A program made the position numbers and the translations under genes. A stretch of DNA of 64,000 bases from Carallia brachiata (lineage: Eukaryota > Streptophyta > Magnoliopsida > Malpighiales > Rhizophoraceae), in NCBI GenBank assembly GCA_021464245.1, contig JADCRB010000030.1, positions 4,067,195 to 4,131,194 of the forward strand. The letters are read 5' to 3'. This document shows, piece after piece, positions 1 through 11,434 of the stretch. Each line of letters begins with the position of its first letter. Position 1 is the stretch's first letter. The notes below the pieces were generated by a model. The model saw only the letters and a program-made list of their open reading frames with translations. It made no database searches and was not told where the DNA came from.

Positions 1-1718
1 AGAAGAATGCTACCCAATGATCTCCAGCTCTTTTTGTCAACAGATTTTACACACTTGTATGTGTGTACTGGGGAGATTGCAGGGATAATGTTGGGGCCTA
101 CATGGATAATATTGTATAGACCAACTCCACTGATGAACAAAAGCCATAAAATGATAACTGGAGCAAAAATAAACCCAATGTTATGCGTCCCCGGGTGCTG
201 CAGCGTGAAAAGGCATACTAATATAGCAAATGCAAATGGGACTGGTACATCTGAACAAAATACAACATTGACAGGAATCAACAGGTCAGTAATTGATAAA
301 ATATTAGCTCTCCTTAAAGAAAACTAAAGAATCGGATTTCTAAATGCACCGTTTCAGCTATCTCAAAAGGCACATATGAGGAAAACTTCATTACATATCA
401 CGATTACATATGTAAGGTTCTTGGCTCGCAGTAAGGGAGGCAAAAATTTTATTAAGGCCAAAATTTTATTTACTAACACATCTACTAAAGAAATTTACTT
501 ATACCAGGTTCCACCCAATTCATAACCCATAGAAGACAGGAAAATTAATCATTTGGAAGATGCAAATAGAAGGATGCTAAAAAAAACTCGAATCTCCTTC
601 CCAAGGAAGGGCATTACTAGTGTACGAGGCTTTCGCATAGTGGGCTACGTGGAAAGGTCAGTTGTTGTCTTTCACAGAGAGGCAGTCTCTTCAATTCGAA
701 TCTATAACTGCTAAGTTATAATAGAGTAACCTTATTGTTACAGGGCTTGCCCCTCTTTCCCAAGGGAAAAATTATAAAAGCTACAGGTCCTTTCCAATGC
801 CCTTCATCTTTTCAAAGAAATATTTCTTTTCTTGCCTTTCCATAGAAAACTCTCAAATCTACAAGATTGAAACTAATTATCTCCATCCTTGTTTAGTCTT
901 TCAACATAATCGTCCCAAATTGGCAAAGTTCTGCAAGTACACGAGGGCTCATTCTGAAAGCAATTACGCTCTCTGTTTGCAACCCCAAATACATGGAACT
1001 TTCTATAGGGTTAAGGCCGTTACCCTCCCCTTCATCATCAGCCTTCAGTACTATTAGCGCATACTTGACAAAATATATGATAGTCGAAGTCCAGAAAATG
1101 AAGGAGAAGTATTCATAGACAGTCGCTTTTGATTTAAACTCTTCTGCAGGAATTGTCCCGTAAACATATAGGGGAGCTGTACTCAATCGACCGTAAACTA
1201 CACCGAGGCTTTGAAATGACATAATAAACGCATGCCTACATGTTTCCTGTACATTAAGTACAAATTGTATGATCAAATAACCAAAGCAGCCAACTTCAAT
1301 CTCATCTCGGTCGTTTTGATATCATCAAAAGAAAAAAAAAAAAAAAATTCTTTCACGGTCTCATCTCAATCCATATGCTGTGATGAATTTTCTCAGTAGC
1401 ACAGGGAAAACTCATCAAATGCATTGGGGGAACAAAAAGAAAACCCCAGAAAAGAAAGAAAGAAAATGCCTTTTGGGACCAGAAAAGAAAGAAAGAAAAT
1501 GTCTTTTGGGAGCTGTGTCCTTGAAGAACACATGACTATAAAGACAGCAACAACCAGAATGAAAGCTGAAAATGAATCATCAAGGCTCATAAACACAAGC
1601 TAAAAGCGTCCAATTACAAATCACTTCAAAGTAATGGAAAAAAAAAAAAAAAAAGAAGAAGAAAGCTTACCGTGATTCTTCTGCCAGAGAAATGATCAGG
1701 ACTCGGTGGATGATCCAT
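1..1718 (-). pseudogene. KUP/HAK/KT potassium transporter, 5' part, internal exon(s) missing
   Basis: This family moves K+ (with H+) across the plasma membrane or tonoplast. Read on the minus strand, exon 1 is 1671-1718 (ATG at 1718; MDHPPSPDHFSGRRIT) with a GTAAGC donor, and exon 2 is 1024-1246. Exon 2 carries the family N-terminal block MSFQSLGVVYGRLST, then LKADDEGEG. A third exon, from 250 past the left edge, carries GTHNIGFIFAPVIILWLL and SWRSLGSIL, which is the mid-protein membrane region of the family. The block normally between these parts (GGTFALYSL and the next membrane helices, roughly 100 residues) is not found in 251-1023 in any frame. Both flanking junctions are phase 1, so direct splicing would still keep frame. 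The usual YGDLST motif reads YGRLST here. I infer a decayed or internally deleted gene; an assembly gap is the alternative. The 3' half is outside the window. Confidence 0.75.
607..756 (-). mobile_element. tRNA-derived SINE (Au-like) in the KUP intron
   Basis: On the minus strand there is a GGGGCAAGCCCTG head, an A-box-like stretch and, about 40 bases on, a B-box-like AGATTCGAAT; the layout resembles the Au SINE family of plants. The nine bases TTCCCAAGG occur at both ends (598-606 and 757-765), a plausible target-site duplication. It lies within the large intron of the KUP remnant. Family assignment is from memory and was not searched. Confidence 0.6.
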
Positions 1719-2522
1719 TTACAGAACACAGGAAAAAATGCTTTTAAGAAGGGGGGGAAAAGGCCAAGCGCCAGGACGTTAAATCAACCAAGTGAGGAAG
1801 AGGAAGCCGTAGAGAACATCTAGACATGAAACGAAGATGTTCGGTTGAGCTAATCAAATTGGATTGATAAATGTGGGCTGATTTCTGACAGACACTAAGA
1901 TAATAACATAAACATAGTAAGCATCTACATGCAATATGGCAGCAGAGAAGGAACGCTGGACTGATAGGGACGCCTGAAAAATATTTAATCAGATTCTTTA
2001 AATAACATCAAAATAATATATTATTTTAATAATTTTCACCCCTGAAATGACCTTTATTTTCCAAATATTTTAAGCTATAATTTTTTGCTTCCTCGCAGTC
2101 AAAATGTTTAAAAAAATTTAAATTTAATGAGTGAGTATTGATGTGAGTAGTAAGAATTTGTCATCTCTTAGTTAGAAGTTTTAAATTTGAGTCTCTGAGA
2201 ATACAATCGCATTAAATACTCACTAAAAAACTTTTACCGTCCTTTCAGGGTTCTATCTAATCGATTCAAATTAATCAGTCTATTAGATTAGATACTAGGT
2301 AATTTTAATAAAAAAAAATTTAAATTTATGTAAATTATTACAATTAAACCGAGTCTTCTCCTTTCCCACCTCTAATGTTTAATTAGTAAGACTGCCCTGG
2401 TCATCTTTAAAGTCTCATTCAGTCTTAGATTAGGAAATGATAACTAAATAGCTTTTTAGTAAATAAGAATATCTGTCGATGTTTTCTGTCCGGATTGCAA
2501 ATTGCAGACATAGTAAATACAG
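1719..2522. other. Intergenic region between divergent KUP and PPR genes
   Basis: About 0.8 kb between two divergently transcribed loci, so it should hold both promoters. It is AT-rich from about 1980 to 2350. I see no coding potential. A stretch near 2140-2220 vaguely resembles a degraded SINE promoter (TTTGAGTCT) but is too weak to call. Confidence 0.5.
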
Positions 2523-4154
2523 ATGAGACCGGCAGCGACCGAGTTAGCAACTCGGATAAGCCGAGCCCTGATCACCGCGTCGTCTTCGAACAACGCTTGC
2601 CCAACAACTCGGTCATGGACTCCATCGCTCGAGCAAACTCTGCACAAACTCGGTTGCCGCGACTCGCTGAGTCCGTCCCTCGTGGCTCGAGTCATCGACC
2701 CCCATCTCCTGAGTCACCACTGGCTCGCTCTCGGTTTCTTCAACTGGGCCTCTCAGCAACCCGGTTTTGCTCACACCTCGCTCACTTACCAATCGGTCCT
2801 TAAATCTCTGTCTCTTTCTCGCCAATTGAACGCCATTGAATCTCTCTTGAAGCAAGTCAGAGCCCAGAAAATAACCCTCGATTCTTCGATTTATTGCGCT
2901 GTTATTAATGCTTTGCTCCAGGGGAAGAAGACCCAGAATGCTTTCTGGGTTTTTAATAACGAGGAGATTAAGTCCCAGATTTTGGATATTGGGCCTGAGA
3001 CCTGCAACTCTCTGTTAGCTGCACTGGGTTCTGATGGGTGCTTTGACAATGCATTGAAGTTGTTTGATGAAATGTCTGCAAGAGGTGTTGCTTTTAGTAC
3101 TCTTGGGTTTGGCGTGTTTTTATGGAGGTTTTGTAGAAATGCTGATTTGGGAAGAGTGCTGAGTATGTTAGGTCAGGTTAAGGAGGCTAATCCCATGATT
3201 AACGGTTCCATAATTGCACTTTTAGTTGTTCATGGGTTGTGTCAGAACTTAAGATTAAGTGAGGCTTTGTGGGCTTTGAATGAGTTGAGGAACAGGGGCT
3301 GTAAACCAGATTTTATGGCATATAGGATTGTTGCCGAAGAGTATAGATCAACAAGCAGTGTGGTTGATGTTAATAAGGTTTTGAAGATGAAGAGGAAACT
3401 AGGGGTGGCTCCCAGGAGTAATGATTATAGAGAGTTTATTTTGAGCTTGATTACAGAGAGACGGGTTTGTGAGGCCAAAGAACTAGGCCAGGTTATTGTG
3501 GATGGCAATTTCCCTATTGAAGATGATGTTTTGAATGCATTGATAGGATCAGTTTCAAGCATTGATCCTTGTTCTGCATTGGGTTTTTTCAATTTTATTG
3601 TTGGAAAAGGGAGTTTGCCAACTCTTCTGACGTTGAATAACTTAAGTAGGAATCTTCTTAGGTACGACAAGATTGATGAATTGCTGAAGGTGTACCATGT
3701 GTTGTCATCGAATGGTTACTTCTCTGACACGGAAAGTAATATTGTGATGTTTTCATTCTTGTGCAAGGCAGGAAAAGTTAGAGAAGCTTATGACATTCTT
3801 CAGGACATGAAGAAGAAAGGGTTAGGACCAGATATCACAATGTATAACACCTTGATGGAAGCATGTTGTAAAGAAGATCTCTTGCGTCCTGCTAAAAGGC
3901 TTTGGGATGAGATGTTCATAATCGGGTGCGGTGTGAATTTGAAAACTTACAATATTCTTATTGGTAAGTTGTCAGAGAGAGCTGAAGTTGAAGATGCTTT
4001 GAGGCTTTTCAATCACATGCTAGAAAATGGTGTCTCACCCGAAACTACAACATACGCTTCTATCCTTGAGGGGCTTTGTCAGGAAACTAAGTGTAAAGCT
4101 GCTGTCGAAGTTTTCAACAAACTAATTAATCAGGATGTAGTGCAACAAAATTGA
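2523..4154 (+). CDS. Pentatricopeptide repeat protein (At5g14080-like)
   Basis: A 543-residue intronless gene, as usual for plant PPR proteins, which bind organellar RNA and help process, edit or stabilise it. The repeats are P-type: examples are FDEMSARGV near residue 180, YDILQDMKKKGLGPDITMYNTLM near 430, LWDEMFIIGCGVNLKTYNILI near 465 and FNHMLENGVSPETTTYASIL near 500. The N-terminus (MRPAATELATRISRAL) is basic and poor in acidic residues, as expected for a mitochondrial or plastid presequence. There is no E, DYW or SMR domain. The first ATG of the frame was chosen, and the product ends shortly after the last repeat. Resemblance to At5g14080 is from memory of the family; the PPR assignment itself is clear from the sequence. 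Confidence 0.9.
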   Translation: MRPAATELATRISRALITASSSNNACPTTRSWTPSLEQTLHKLGCRDSLSPSLVARVIDPHLLSHHWLALGFFNWASQQPGFAHTSLTYQSVLKSLSLSRQLNAIESLLKQVRAQKITLDSSIYCAVINALLQGKKTQNAFWVFNNEEIKSQILDIGPETCNSLLAALGSDGCFDNALKLFDEMSARGVAFSTLGFGVFLWRFCRNADLGRVLSMLGQVKEANPMINGSIIALLVVHGLCQNLRLSEALWALNELRNRGCKPDFMAYRIVAEEYRSTSSVVDVNKVLKMKRKLGVAPRSNDYREFILSLITERRVCEAKELGQVIVDGNFPIEDDVLNALIGSVSSIDPCSALGFFNFIVGKGSLPTLLTLNNLSRNLLRYDKIDELLKVYHVLSSNGYFSDTESNIVMFSFLCKAGKVREAYDILQDMKKKGLGPDITMYNTLMEACCKEDLLRPAKRLWDEMFIIGCGVNLKTYNILIGKLSERAEVEDALRLFNHMLENGVSPETTTYASILEGLCQETKCKAAVEVFNKLINQDVVQQN

Positions 4155-7041
4155 GCATATCCACATTCAACCTTAGAAAATGTATGTTCACAGTTCATTA
4201 TCCATATATTAGTGCATGTTGCCTTAGTTCATCATCGAACATTCTGTTCCGCTCGTCGTAGAACATTCTGTTCTTCTTAAATCTTACATTTGGAGTAGAT
4301 TCCGTGCTTAAGTTGTATCAAGTATAATCTATTCTGTTGTTCAAGAGGATTGAGGACTAATTGTAGTCACTTTTTACATAAATTGTAGTGTATCTAATTC
4401 GCACCTAACTTTGCTTTGGTTGCAGGGATGGGATATAAATCTATTGCACGTGGAGGGTCCGGATAATGCTGATTTTCAGCCATTGGGAGGTGATCGGTAT
4501 GTTATCCAAATTTTACATGAGAATCGAAATTCTACATGTCAAAATCTAACACATGTTTTGGAAGTGAAAGGATGGGCTTTATGTTGGGGCTTTCTACATT
4601 TGTAGCATCTTTGCTCCTACTGGTCCGTTTAGCTCAGTTTGCCAAAACTATCTGCTTCTCTTTTTGGTTGAAGAATATGTAAAACAGTAGGAGCAAGATA
4701 AAGCCTAATCTGTCCACCAATGAAGCTTGCTGGACATGATCTTTTCTTTGCCTAGTGGTCCTATTTTTTTTTTTCTGTTCGCCACAGTTTTGGTTTCTAT
4801 GCTCTCTCTGTGGCAAAAGTATGTGTGTAATTTCTATGTTCTTTCTTTCTCAAACAGGATATAAACATTTGTTATTGTGCTCTCCCGCACCCTCCCTTCT
4901 TCCCACCCCCATCCTTCCTGGGCCATGCCGCTTGGGGCTTTTAAGTGTCTGTTGGTTCCTTAAGTCCTTAATTCCATGTTTTTTGGTAGGCATGCTGCCA
5001 AGGGAAGCTGCACAGCCATCATATAGCAGAACTCTCAAGAGTCCCCATCTGGTGTATACTTGGCGCGTATAGTTGCTTGATTTGTAGTTTGAACTATTGC
5101 ATAGTGGGCTCTAATTTGATCATGAATCAAACTTTCATATCAGGTATATTATGTTTAAAACCACTGTGCTTTGCATGCCTATTTTTGACAATTTCGAACG
5201 GATGAGATCATATGTTCTCTTCACAGGGACATTCAAAATTTGAATCATTTTTATTTTCCCTTTCCTTTTCAGGAATATTGGGATGGAGGATCTATGCAGT
5301 TCCACTATAGGATTGCAATTATCTCAGAGACGACAAAAACTAGGGCTGCTAAATGAGCCATCATTGATTTTTATGTAAGTTTAAAGCTCATTTAGTTATA
5401 ATAATGTAATCGCTGACTCTCTGGACCTTTTTTCTTTAGTCGAAATTTTTGGTACTCAAATACATTTGGAAGGTGGAGTAAGAATAAATATTTATGTTGC
5501 TCTGTAGCAAACTGAGTTTCAAGGCTATCTTTTCTGTGGTTTTGAGCTGTCTGCAGCTTTAATGGTAAGGGCCATGAACAACTTTCTAGGGGTTAATGGA
5601 TTTCGTGTTTATATTGGAGGTGAGTCGAGCATCAATGGCCACAAAGGGCCGCTGGGGAGCTGAGGAGACTCGTGTTTTCCCATTTCTTCTAAGAAGCAGT
5701 CAAGTGTTAGTTTCAACGCAGCCATCTCCTATGAGCCCAGCCTAGAGATTAGCAGGATTTCGAGACCTGAATCATCACCAACTCCCTTGTTCAGCCATTC
5801 GTGATGTACCAGCTTCAGTTAGGATGCTATATAAAATTTTCGATAATGTCACAGCCCCTTTTTTTTAGCAGAGACCCGATTATTTTCAAGGAACCTATAG
5901 TCCCAATACCAAGACAAGAGGTTTCTGAGTAGTCCCAATGTTCTGGAATTAGAATGCCAATTCTAAGTGACCGTCAAATGGTAGAACTAGAATTTAAGTG
6001 TCCATTTCCAGCTAATGTCCAAGTATCTCAAATACCTCGTCAGACAGCACCCGTTTTTACCTTGCAAATACTTGAAAACAGATCCAACGACCTCCAGTAA
6101 CCCATCGTGCAGACTTACCAAACTTGAGGGAGATTAATGTTTGCCGGAGAGCATGTTTATCTAATTAACATTTCTTACGAACCCAAAGAGTCACTTATGA
6201 CACTAGTCTTTTTAGATCTGCAATGTCGCATAAATTTCCCAGAGACGAAACCATCATTTTTCATCCCAACAAAATCCTAGGACTAAATCATCACATATTG
6301 TTGTCACTACAAAACCAGTGGAAATTTTGGATTCGTAGGCAAATATGCCTCAAAGGCATATAAGGTTATTTCTAACTCAATAAAAATGATCCTCTTAGAA
6401 TTTGAAACTGGATCATCTTTGATCACCATTCTCAGCCACAGATGCTTCAAGCATTGAAAGACGGACCACTAAATTCATTCTCGTGGTACTACCTCAGATC
6501 CTGTTTCCTAGACTTTTTCCGTGGAAAACAGTTGACTGAATCCAAATTTCCATTTAACGGCTAAATTCATTTCATTTATGCTGAACTACAAGTAAATCAA
6601 AAATAAACGAACATAAATTTATACAGGATATAATTTTCAAAAATTTCAAAAGGCTTCTGAAAACGATTCTCAAAATTATTGTACCAGGTTTGCATCTTCA
6701 GATGTCAATGATCCCACTATCTCTGGCTCCATAATAGCAAAAAGCATCTCCCCTGCACAGGAAAACAGCAGAGACAACTCATTGAATGAAAGGACATATC
6801 AATCAATGGTGCAAATAGAGCACAGAGCCACTTATGACTAAATCTTGCAGTGCAAAATGAACCTCACATGGTGAACAAAGGCCAAAACTGAAGTTAATAT
6901 ATTTGATCCAATATGATAAATCAATAAGGCCAAACAACAGACTTATCCAACATGGATAACATACCTTGAAAATGTCTGGGAAGACTGCTCTTATCATGCA
7001 CTATAACTTTTGGAAGTGGATGATGCAGTCAATGCCACTGC
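4155..7041. other. 3' region of PPR gene and intergenic DNA
   Basis: No convincing coding exon. T-rich acceptor-like tracts occur (for example before 4427 and before 5227), so spliced 3' UTR or transcript ends of the PPR gene are possible. From about 6650 to 7041 the sequence lies downstream of the minus-strand translocator and is probably its 3' UTR. A minus-strand acceptor-like site near 6765 could mark a non-coding exon. Confidence 0.35.
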
Positions 7042-7089
7042 TTATACACTTTGTGATCTGGAACTAACCAGGCTTCTAGCTTCCTTCTT

Positions 7090-9711
7090 CTACTTGTGAT
7101 TATTATATGCAACTACACCAGCAATAGCTGCATATGAAAAATAGCAATAGGCTTAAACACAAAATTTTGTGTGGCTAGAATAACCTGATTATACTCTTTT
7201 CGATTTCCTATAAAATTCCTAACACGGAACGGAGCCTCAGGAATCACAACACCCATTAGGACATGGTTACAATCTAGTTCACATTGCAATATCCACTCTC
7301 CCTGAAATTGAGCCAATAATGGAGCCCTACAACAGAGAATAAACATAAAATAGAAACAAAATGGCAGAATGAGGAAAAAAAAAATCTAAAAGAAACAACA
7401 TTTTGTACCCCAAGAAGTAAAATTCCTCAGCACACTCCTTGCATGTGAGTTTGTTTCATAATTTCTTTTTACCGAAAAAAGAAGTGACAATCAAGCCTTT
7501 ACAAACTTCCACCCCAAGTTTAACTTAGCATAAACAAAGATGAGAATTACGAAAAGCAACTCAATTTTTGATACTTGCCTATGCCATAACCAAAAAGATT
7601 TTAACAGTAAGCTTTGTATCAGCAAAGAGTGGCAGACAACAAAACAACCACCCAATCCTTGACAACACCAGCTACACGGATGGTTAGAGCACTTGTATGC
7701 GAGATCACAAGGAAAACTGACAGGTTCAATGCGAAAGTACACAGAGAATTGAGGGTCAGCATAAGCAGTTGCAAGTTCCACGTCCCATGGGCTTCCATTT
7801 TTGGTTTCTCTAGAAAGATCCACGGAACAAACAAAAAGAGAGCACTGCATAGAAATAAGCCGATCAGGTCCACATGGATGAGATTTTATCCAATTTGGAA
7901 CCATTATAAACTGCTTAAGGGATACAGATAAATGAGAATATAGTACATGCCTGCAGGGACTAACATAGTACATGACTGATATAGGGTTTAACTTCAAACC
8001 CTTTCTTTTCACAAGAATCTCCATGAAAATAAGTCTCAATGCTTCCCCAATAACTCCACCCATCTGATAAACAACGCCAATCCAGCTGATGTTTATTTCT
8101 CCATAAGAAGCCACCAGAACGCCGAAGCTTATAACTGACATGATCAAAAGCATTCTGCAGCTCATCACCTCAAGTCCAGCTGCTACTCCAAGAACAAAGA
8201 CGGCCACTGGCACTGCAAACCTCAATGGACAAATCACATCACATCAGAAAATCCCATGAAAAATGTTCAAAGGATACCCAGCATATATTGGCCGCCAAAA
8301 ATCCTGCCATCCACCAGGGCTCATAGAAACTGATCATTAATATATAGAATTGCTCCAAATAATTAAAGCAATAATTTTTCTTTTTGGAGTTAGAGACTGA
8401 ATAAAAATAATTAGTAAAATGTAATAAAGTGGAAAGAAAAAATCAGCAAACACTTACTGATAGCCTTCAACATTTGTGCAAATGCCACAGAAATATACAG
8501 GTAAGCAGTGTTTCCCAGCCAAAGAGTCATTGCAAACATTGCACCAATGGGAATAACTGATGTTGCATATCTAAAATTTGAATATCCAAAAATAAGAATG
8601 AAAATAGCATGTGCAATGGACTCTAACAAAGAGCACCCCATAGAATACGTCTACTTACATTTCTAGCGTCATTCCTTTCTCAACCTTCATAATCTAAGTA
8701 ATAATGGCAGACCAAGTTAAGATGTGTCGAAAAAATAAAATATTTGTGCCAACTTTCTGCCGGAGAAGAATAATACAACCAGAAATTAAATTAATACCTT
8801 AAAAGTTTTGGTGAGTACAAAACACAATACAGAGGAGAAGACCATATGAAGGAGAGTCAATCCAAGAGGATAAGGAAAGTTCATTTCCTTAGATGACAAA
8901 ACCCACTGCAATTAAATGGTTCAGTAGATAGATAAACTTAAGTCAGTATACAACAGAGACATCTATAATTCGATTTCACCACGTCAAAATCCCAAAGGCA
9001 TGTAAATCTCGTTAGAATCTCCCGAGGGCGCAAAATCTTATTGAAAAAATTATGTGCATACCAGAGTTTCAACACTCTTAGCATCATGTACTTTCTTCAT
9101 TGACAGCCTGCTATTCCATATGCAATTATGTGTGTATGTATAGATTCTCAGCATCACAATGCAGACGATGAACATGTTACTACTCAGCTGGGTTTTTGGG
9201 TGGAAATGGCTTCACTCTTTGTTTTTCTTTTTTTCGCCTTCTTCTTATCAATGTTCCTTCACTTATACTTTTGACAAACGTTTGTGATAATTGCAGAATT
9301 CTGAGCAAATAAAAAAGCGCACACACAGACTACCACATTTGCGGAGCTTAGAGAAGGGAAATGTACACAGTCTTCTCTTTGCTTTCAGGCAAAGAGGCTG
9401 TTTTTCGTGACGACTAGTTCATAATAGAATAATCTTTTCGTTACATTAAAAAAAAAATATATTAAAAAAATTAGACTCATGACAACATGAATCAAACCAC
9501 GCTCTCGTTGTCTCTGGAATTAATCAAGAAATGACAAGAGTTCCATTCGCAAGAATTAACGCAATACCAATTAAAATATGACGGAAAGAAAAGAGAGAAA
9601 AGAAGAGACCTTGTTGAAGAAGATCTGGCCGCTAGAGAGGGCAATGTACATGATTAGGTAAGAGTATGTTACAAATTCTTCCTTCACCGCACTTCTCATC
9701 CTCTGCGCCAT
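7090..9711 (-). CDS. Sugar-phosphate/phosphate translocator (At3g14410 type), C-terminus disrupted
   Basis: Member of the triose-phosphate/nucleotide-sugar translocator (DMT) superfamily, a multi-helix antiporter of endomembranes or plastids. Seven exons on the minus strand: 9610-9711, 8798-8905, 8659-8693, 8458-8570, 7951-8212, 7579-7844, 7090-7127. They join in phase to MAQRMRSAVKEEF, WVLSSKEMNFPYPLG, TSVIPIGAMFAMTLWLGNT, YISVAFAQMLKAIMPVAVF, YGEINISWIGVVYQMGG, LNPISVMYYVSPC, FVPWIFLEK and HTSALTIRVAGVVKDW, closely following the family. Exon 6 is broken. Relative to the family (SATLFADTKLT, then NLFGYGI) two bases, then one, appear lost, creating TGA at 7619-7621 and a second stop before frame returns. 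In the last exon the expected Leu codon after HK is TAG at 7090-7092. As written, translation stops after 281 residues (family about 340), losing the last helix. Introns 5 and 6 use GC donors. It may be a pseudogene, a null allele or base errors. Confidence 0.85.
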
Positions 9712-11290
9712 TGCCGCCAGCCGGGCTATCCAATAAAATCTTAAAAAGTTTTGTTTTATTTTTTTTTTTTTAAATTACCAGTCAGTTAACACTTGCAGCG
9801 ACGGCGCTGATGGACAGCGGGATTGTAAGATTTTGGAAGCATTTTGGTGCGGCAGTCCTCGCCGATGAAGACTTCAACGTCGGTTTTAGATGAAGACACG
9901 TGGCAAGCTGATGGGACAATGCAGCAGCGTGAGATACAAGAAAAGGACGAAAGAGACAAGCAAGAAACTAGGGGCGATGGTTAATTCAAATAAATTAAAT
10001 TAAGGACAACACTCGTACATGACTGTAATTAAGTAATTATTTTATACTTATTATATATAATACAATAACTAAAATATATTATATTTTAAAAAAATTATAT
10101 AATTAGTTACATATGTTATATATGATACATCTAACTAATTATTAATAAATTTTTTTTAATAACTGATTATACGTATTGTATATTTTTTTAAACATGTTAC
10201 ATAATTTTTTTATTGTTATATATTTTACCTATTATATCGCATATGACAGTCACCAAGACAGTTGTTTAAGGCACAACCACCGATATTTTTCCTTAAATTA
10301 TATACTTAAAAGAATGTGATATGAAGAAGAAGAAGGATTGCTATAAAAAAACAATAAAAAAGAAGAAGAAGGGAAAAAAAAGAAAAATTAAAATTTTTAT
10401 CAAGTGAAAAGAGGATCTATCGCACAGGTACGACACTGTTGAATTTATAAGCTGAAATGAGAGAAATTCTCATTCATTATTTTTTACTCAATCACCGTCA
10501 ATAATAATTTATTATTTAAATATTATTAGACTTAACAAATTTATTTTTTTACATTCGATCATAATTTTTAATGAATGTTAAATTAATAACTACATTTCTA
10601 CATAATTTTAAGAAATTGGGGTGGGTGAAAATTTAGGTCGTGGCGAGATATAACACGTTAAATAACTATCAAATTATTATATTAAATAATTAAAAAAATT
10701 AAAATTAGGATCAACAAATTTAGCATGGACAAAAAAAACTTCATTTTTTTGTCCTATGACCACAAAATTATTACCTAAAACATAATATATATATATATTA
10801 TCATCCACGTAAGAGTGTACTTAAATTTAAGTTTTAGTGAACGTCAATTAATAAAAAAATATTTAAAAAAAATTTATTTAAAGAGCATAATTTGTGCCAT
10901 TTAGAAAACGAAAGCCAAAGAAACGATGTCGTGAGATCAGCAGCGCCTGCTGCGATCCGTTGCCAAATACCCCAAATCCGGCGCTTTGCGAATCAGGTAA
11001 TCTGAGAACTTTATTAGATAAACAGTACAAAGTAGAAACCATTACTTATTTTCCACAATCCGTCGGGCGGCGCCTTCATCGGAATCCCGATCGCCACCAC
11101 CTCTTCTTCTTCACTCCTTAATTCTTCTTGGGTAGGTGGAAGTCACGCGCCACCGCTGGAGCTCCTGTCGTCCTGCTGCCGCTTCTCACCTTCCGAACTA
11201 GGTTCTTCTTCCCCTTCATAATCGAAACTTGGAGCCTCCCGCTGGACTGGACCGGGCCGGTCGGGTGTTTAAATCTAAATCTGTATGGAG
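9712..11290. other. Shared upstream region of translocator (-) and ALG1 (+)
   Basis: About 1.6 kb between divergent genes. 10000-10880 is extremely AT-rich with A/T runs and no coding signal. From about 10890 the base composition rises and 11040-11290 is C- and CT-rich, typical of a plant 5' UTR and core promoter for the gene that starts at 11291. I identify no specific regulatory site. Confidence 0.45.
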
Positions 11291-11390
11291 ATGGGTAACA
11301 GAGGAAGAGCTTGCGTTGTTGTTCTCGGAGATATCGGACGCAGCCCTCGCATGCAGTATCATGCCCTTTCTCTTGCCCGTCAGGTGTGTG

Positions 11391-11434
<44 letters not shown>

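Noticed and set aside
657..756. Possible tRNA gene (minus strand)
   Set aside because: Only internal promoter boxes are present; no foldable acceptor or anticodon stem. Better explained as a SINE.
893..1023. C-terminal part of the open frame after GEG in the KUP exon
   Set aside because: It reads through a GTAACG donor into the intron; the sequence after GEG no longer matches the family.
4411..4605. 64-codon frame downstream of the PPR gene
   Set aside because: No family resemblance; likely part of a spliced 3' UTR or chance.
10000..10275. Possible TIR element with GGACAAC / GTTGTT ends
   Set aside because: Arm pairing is limited to short AT-rich words.
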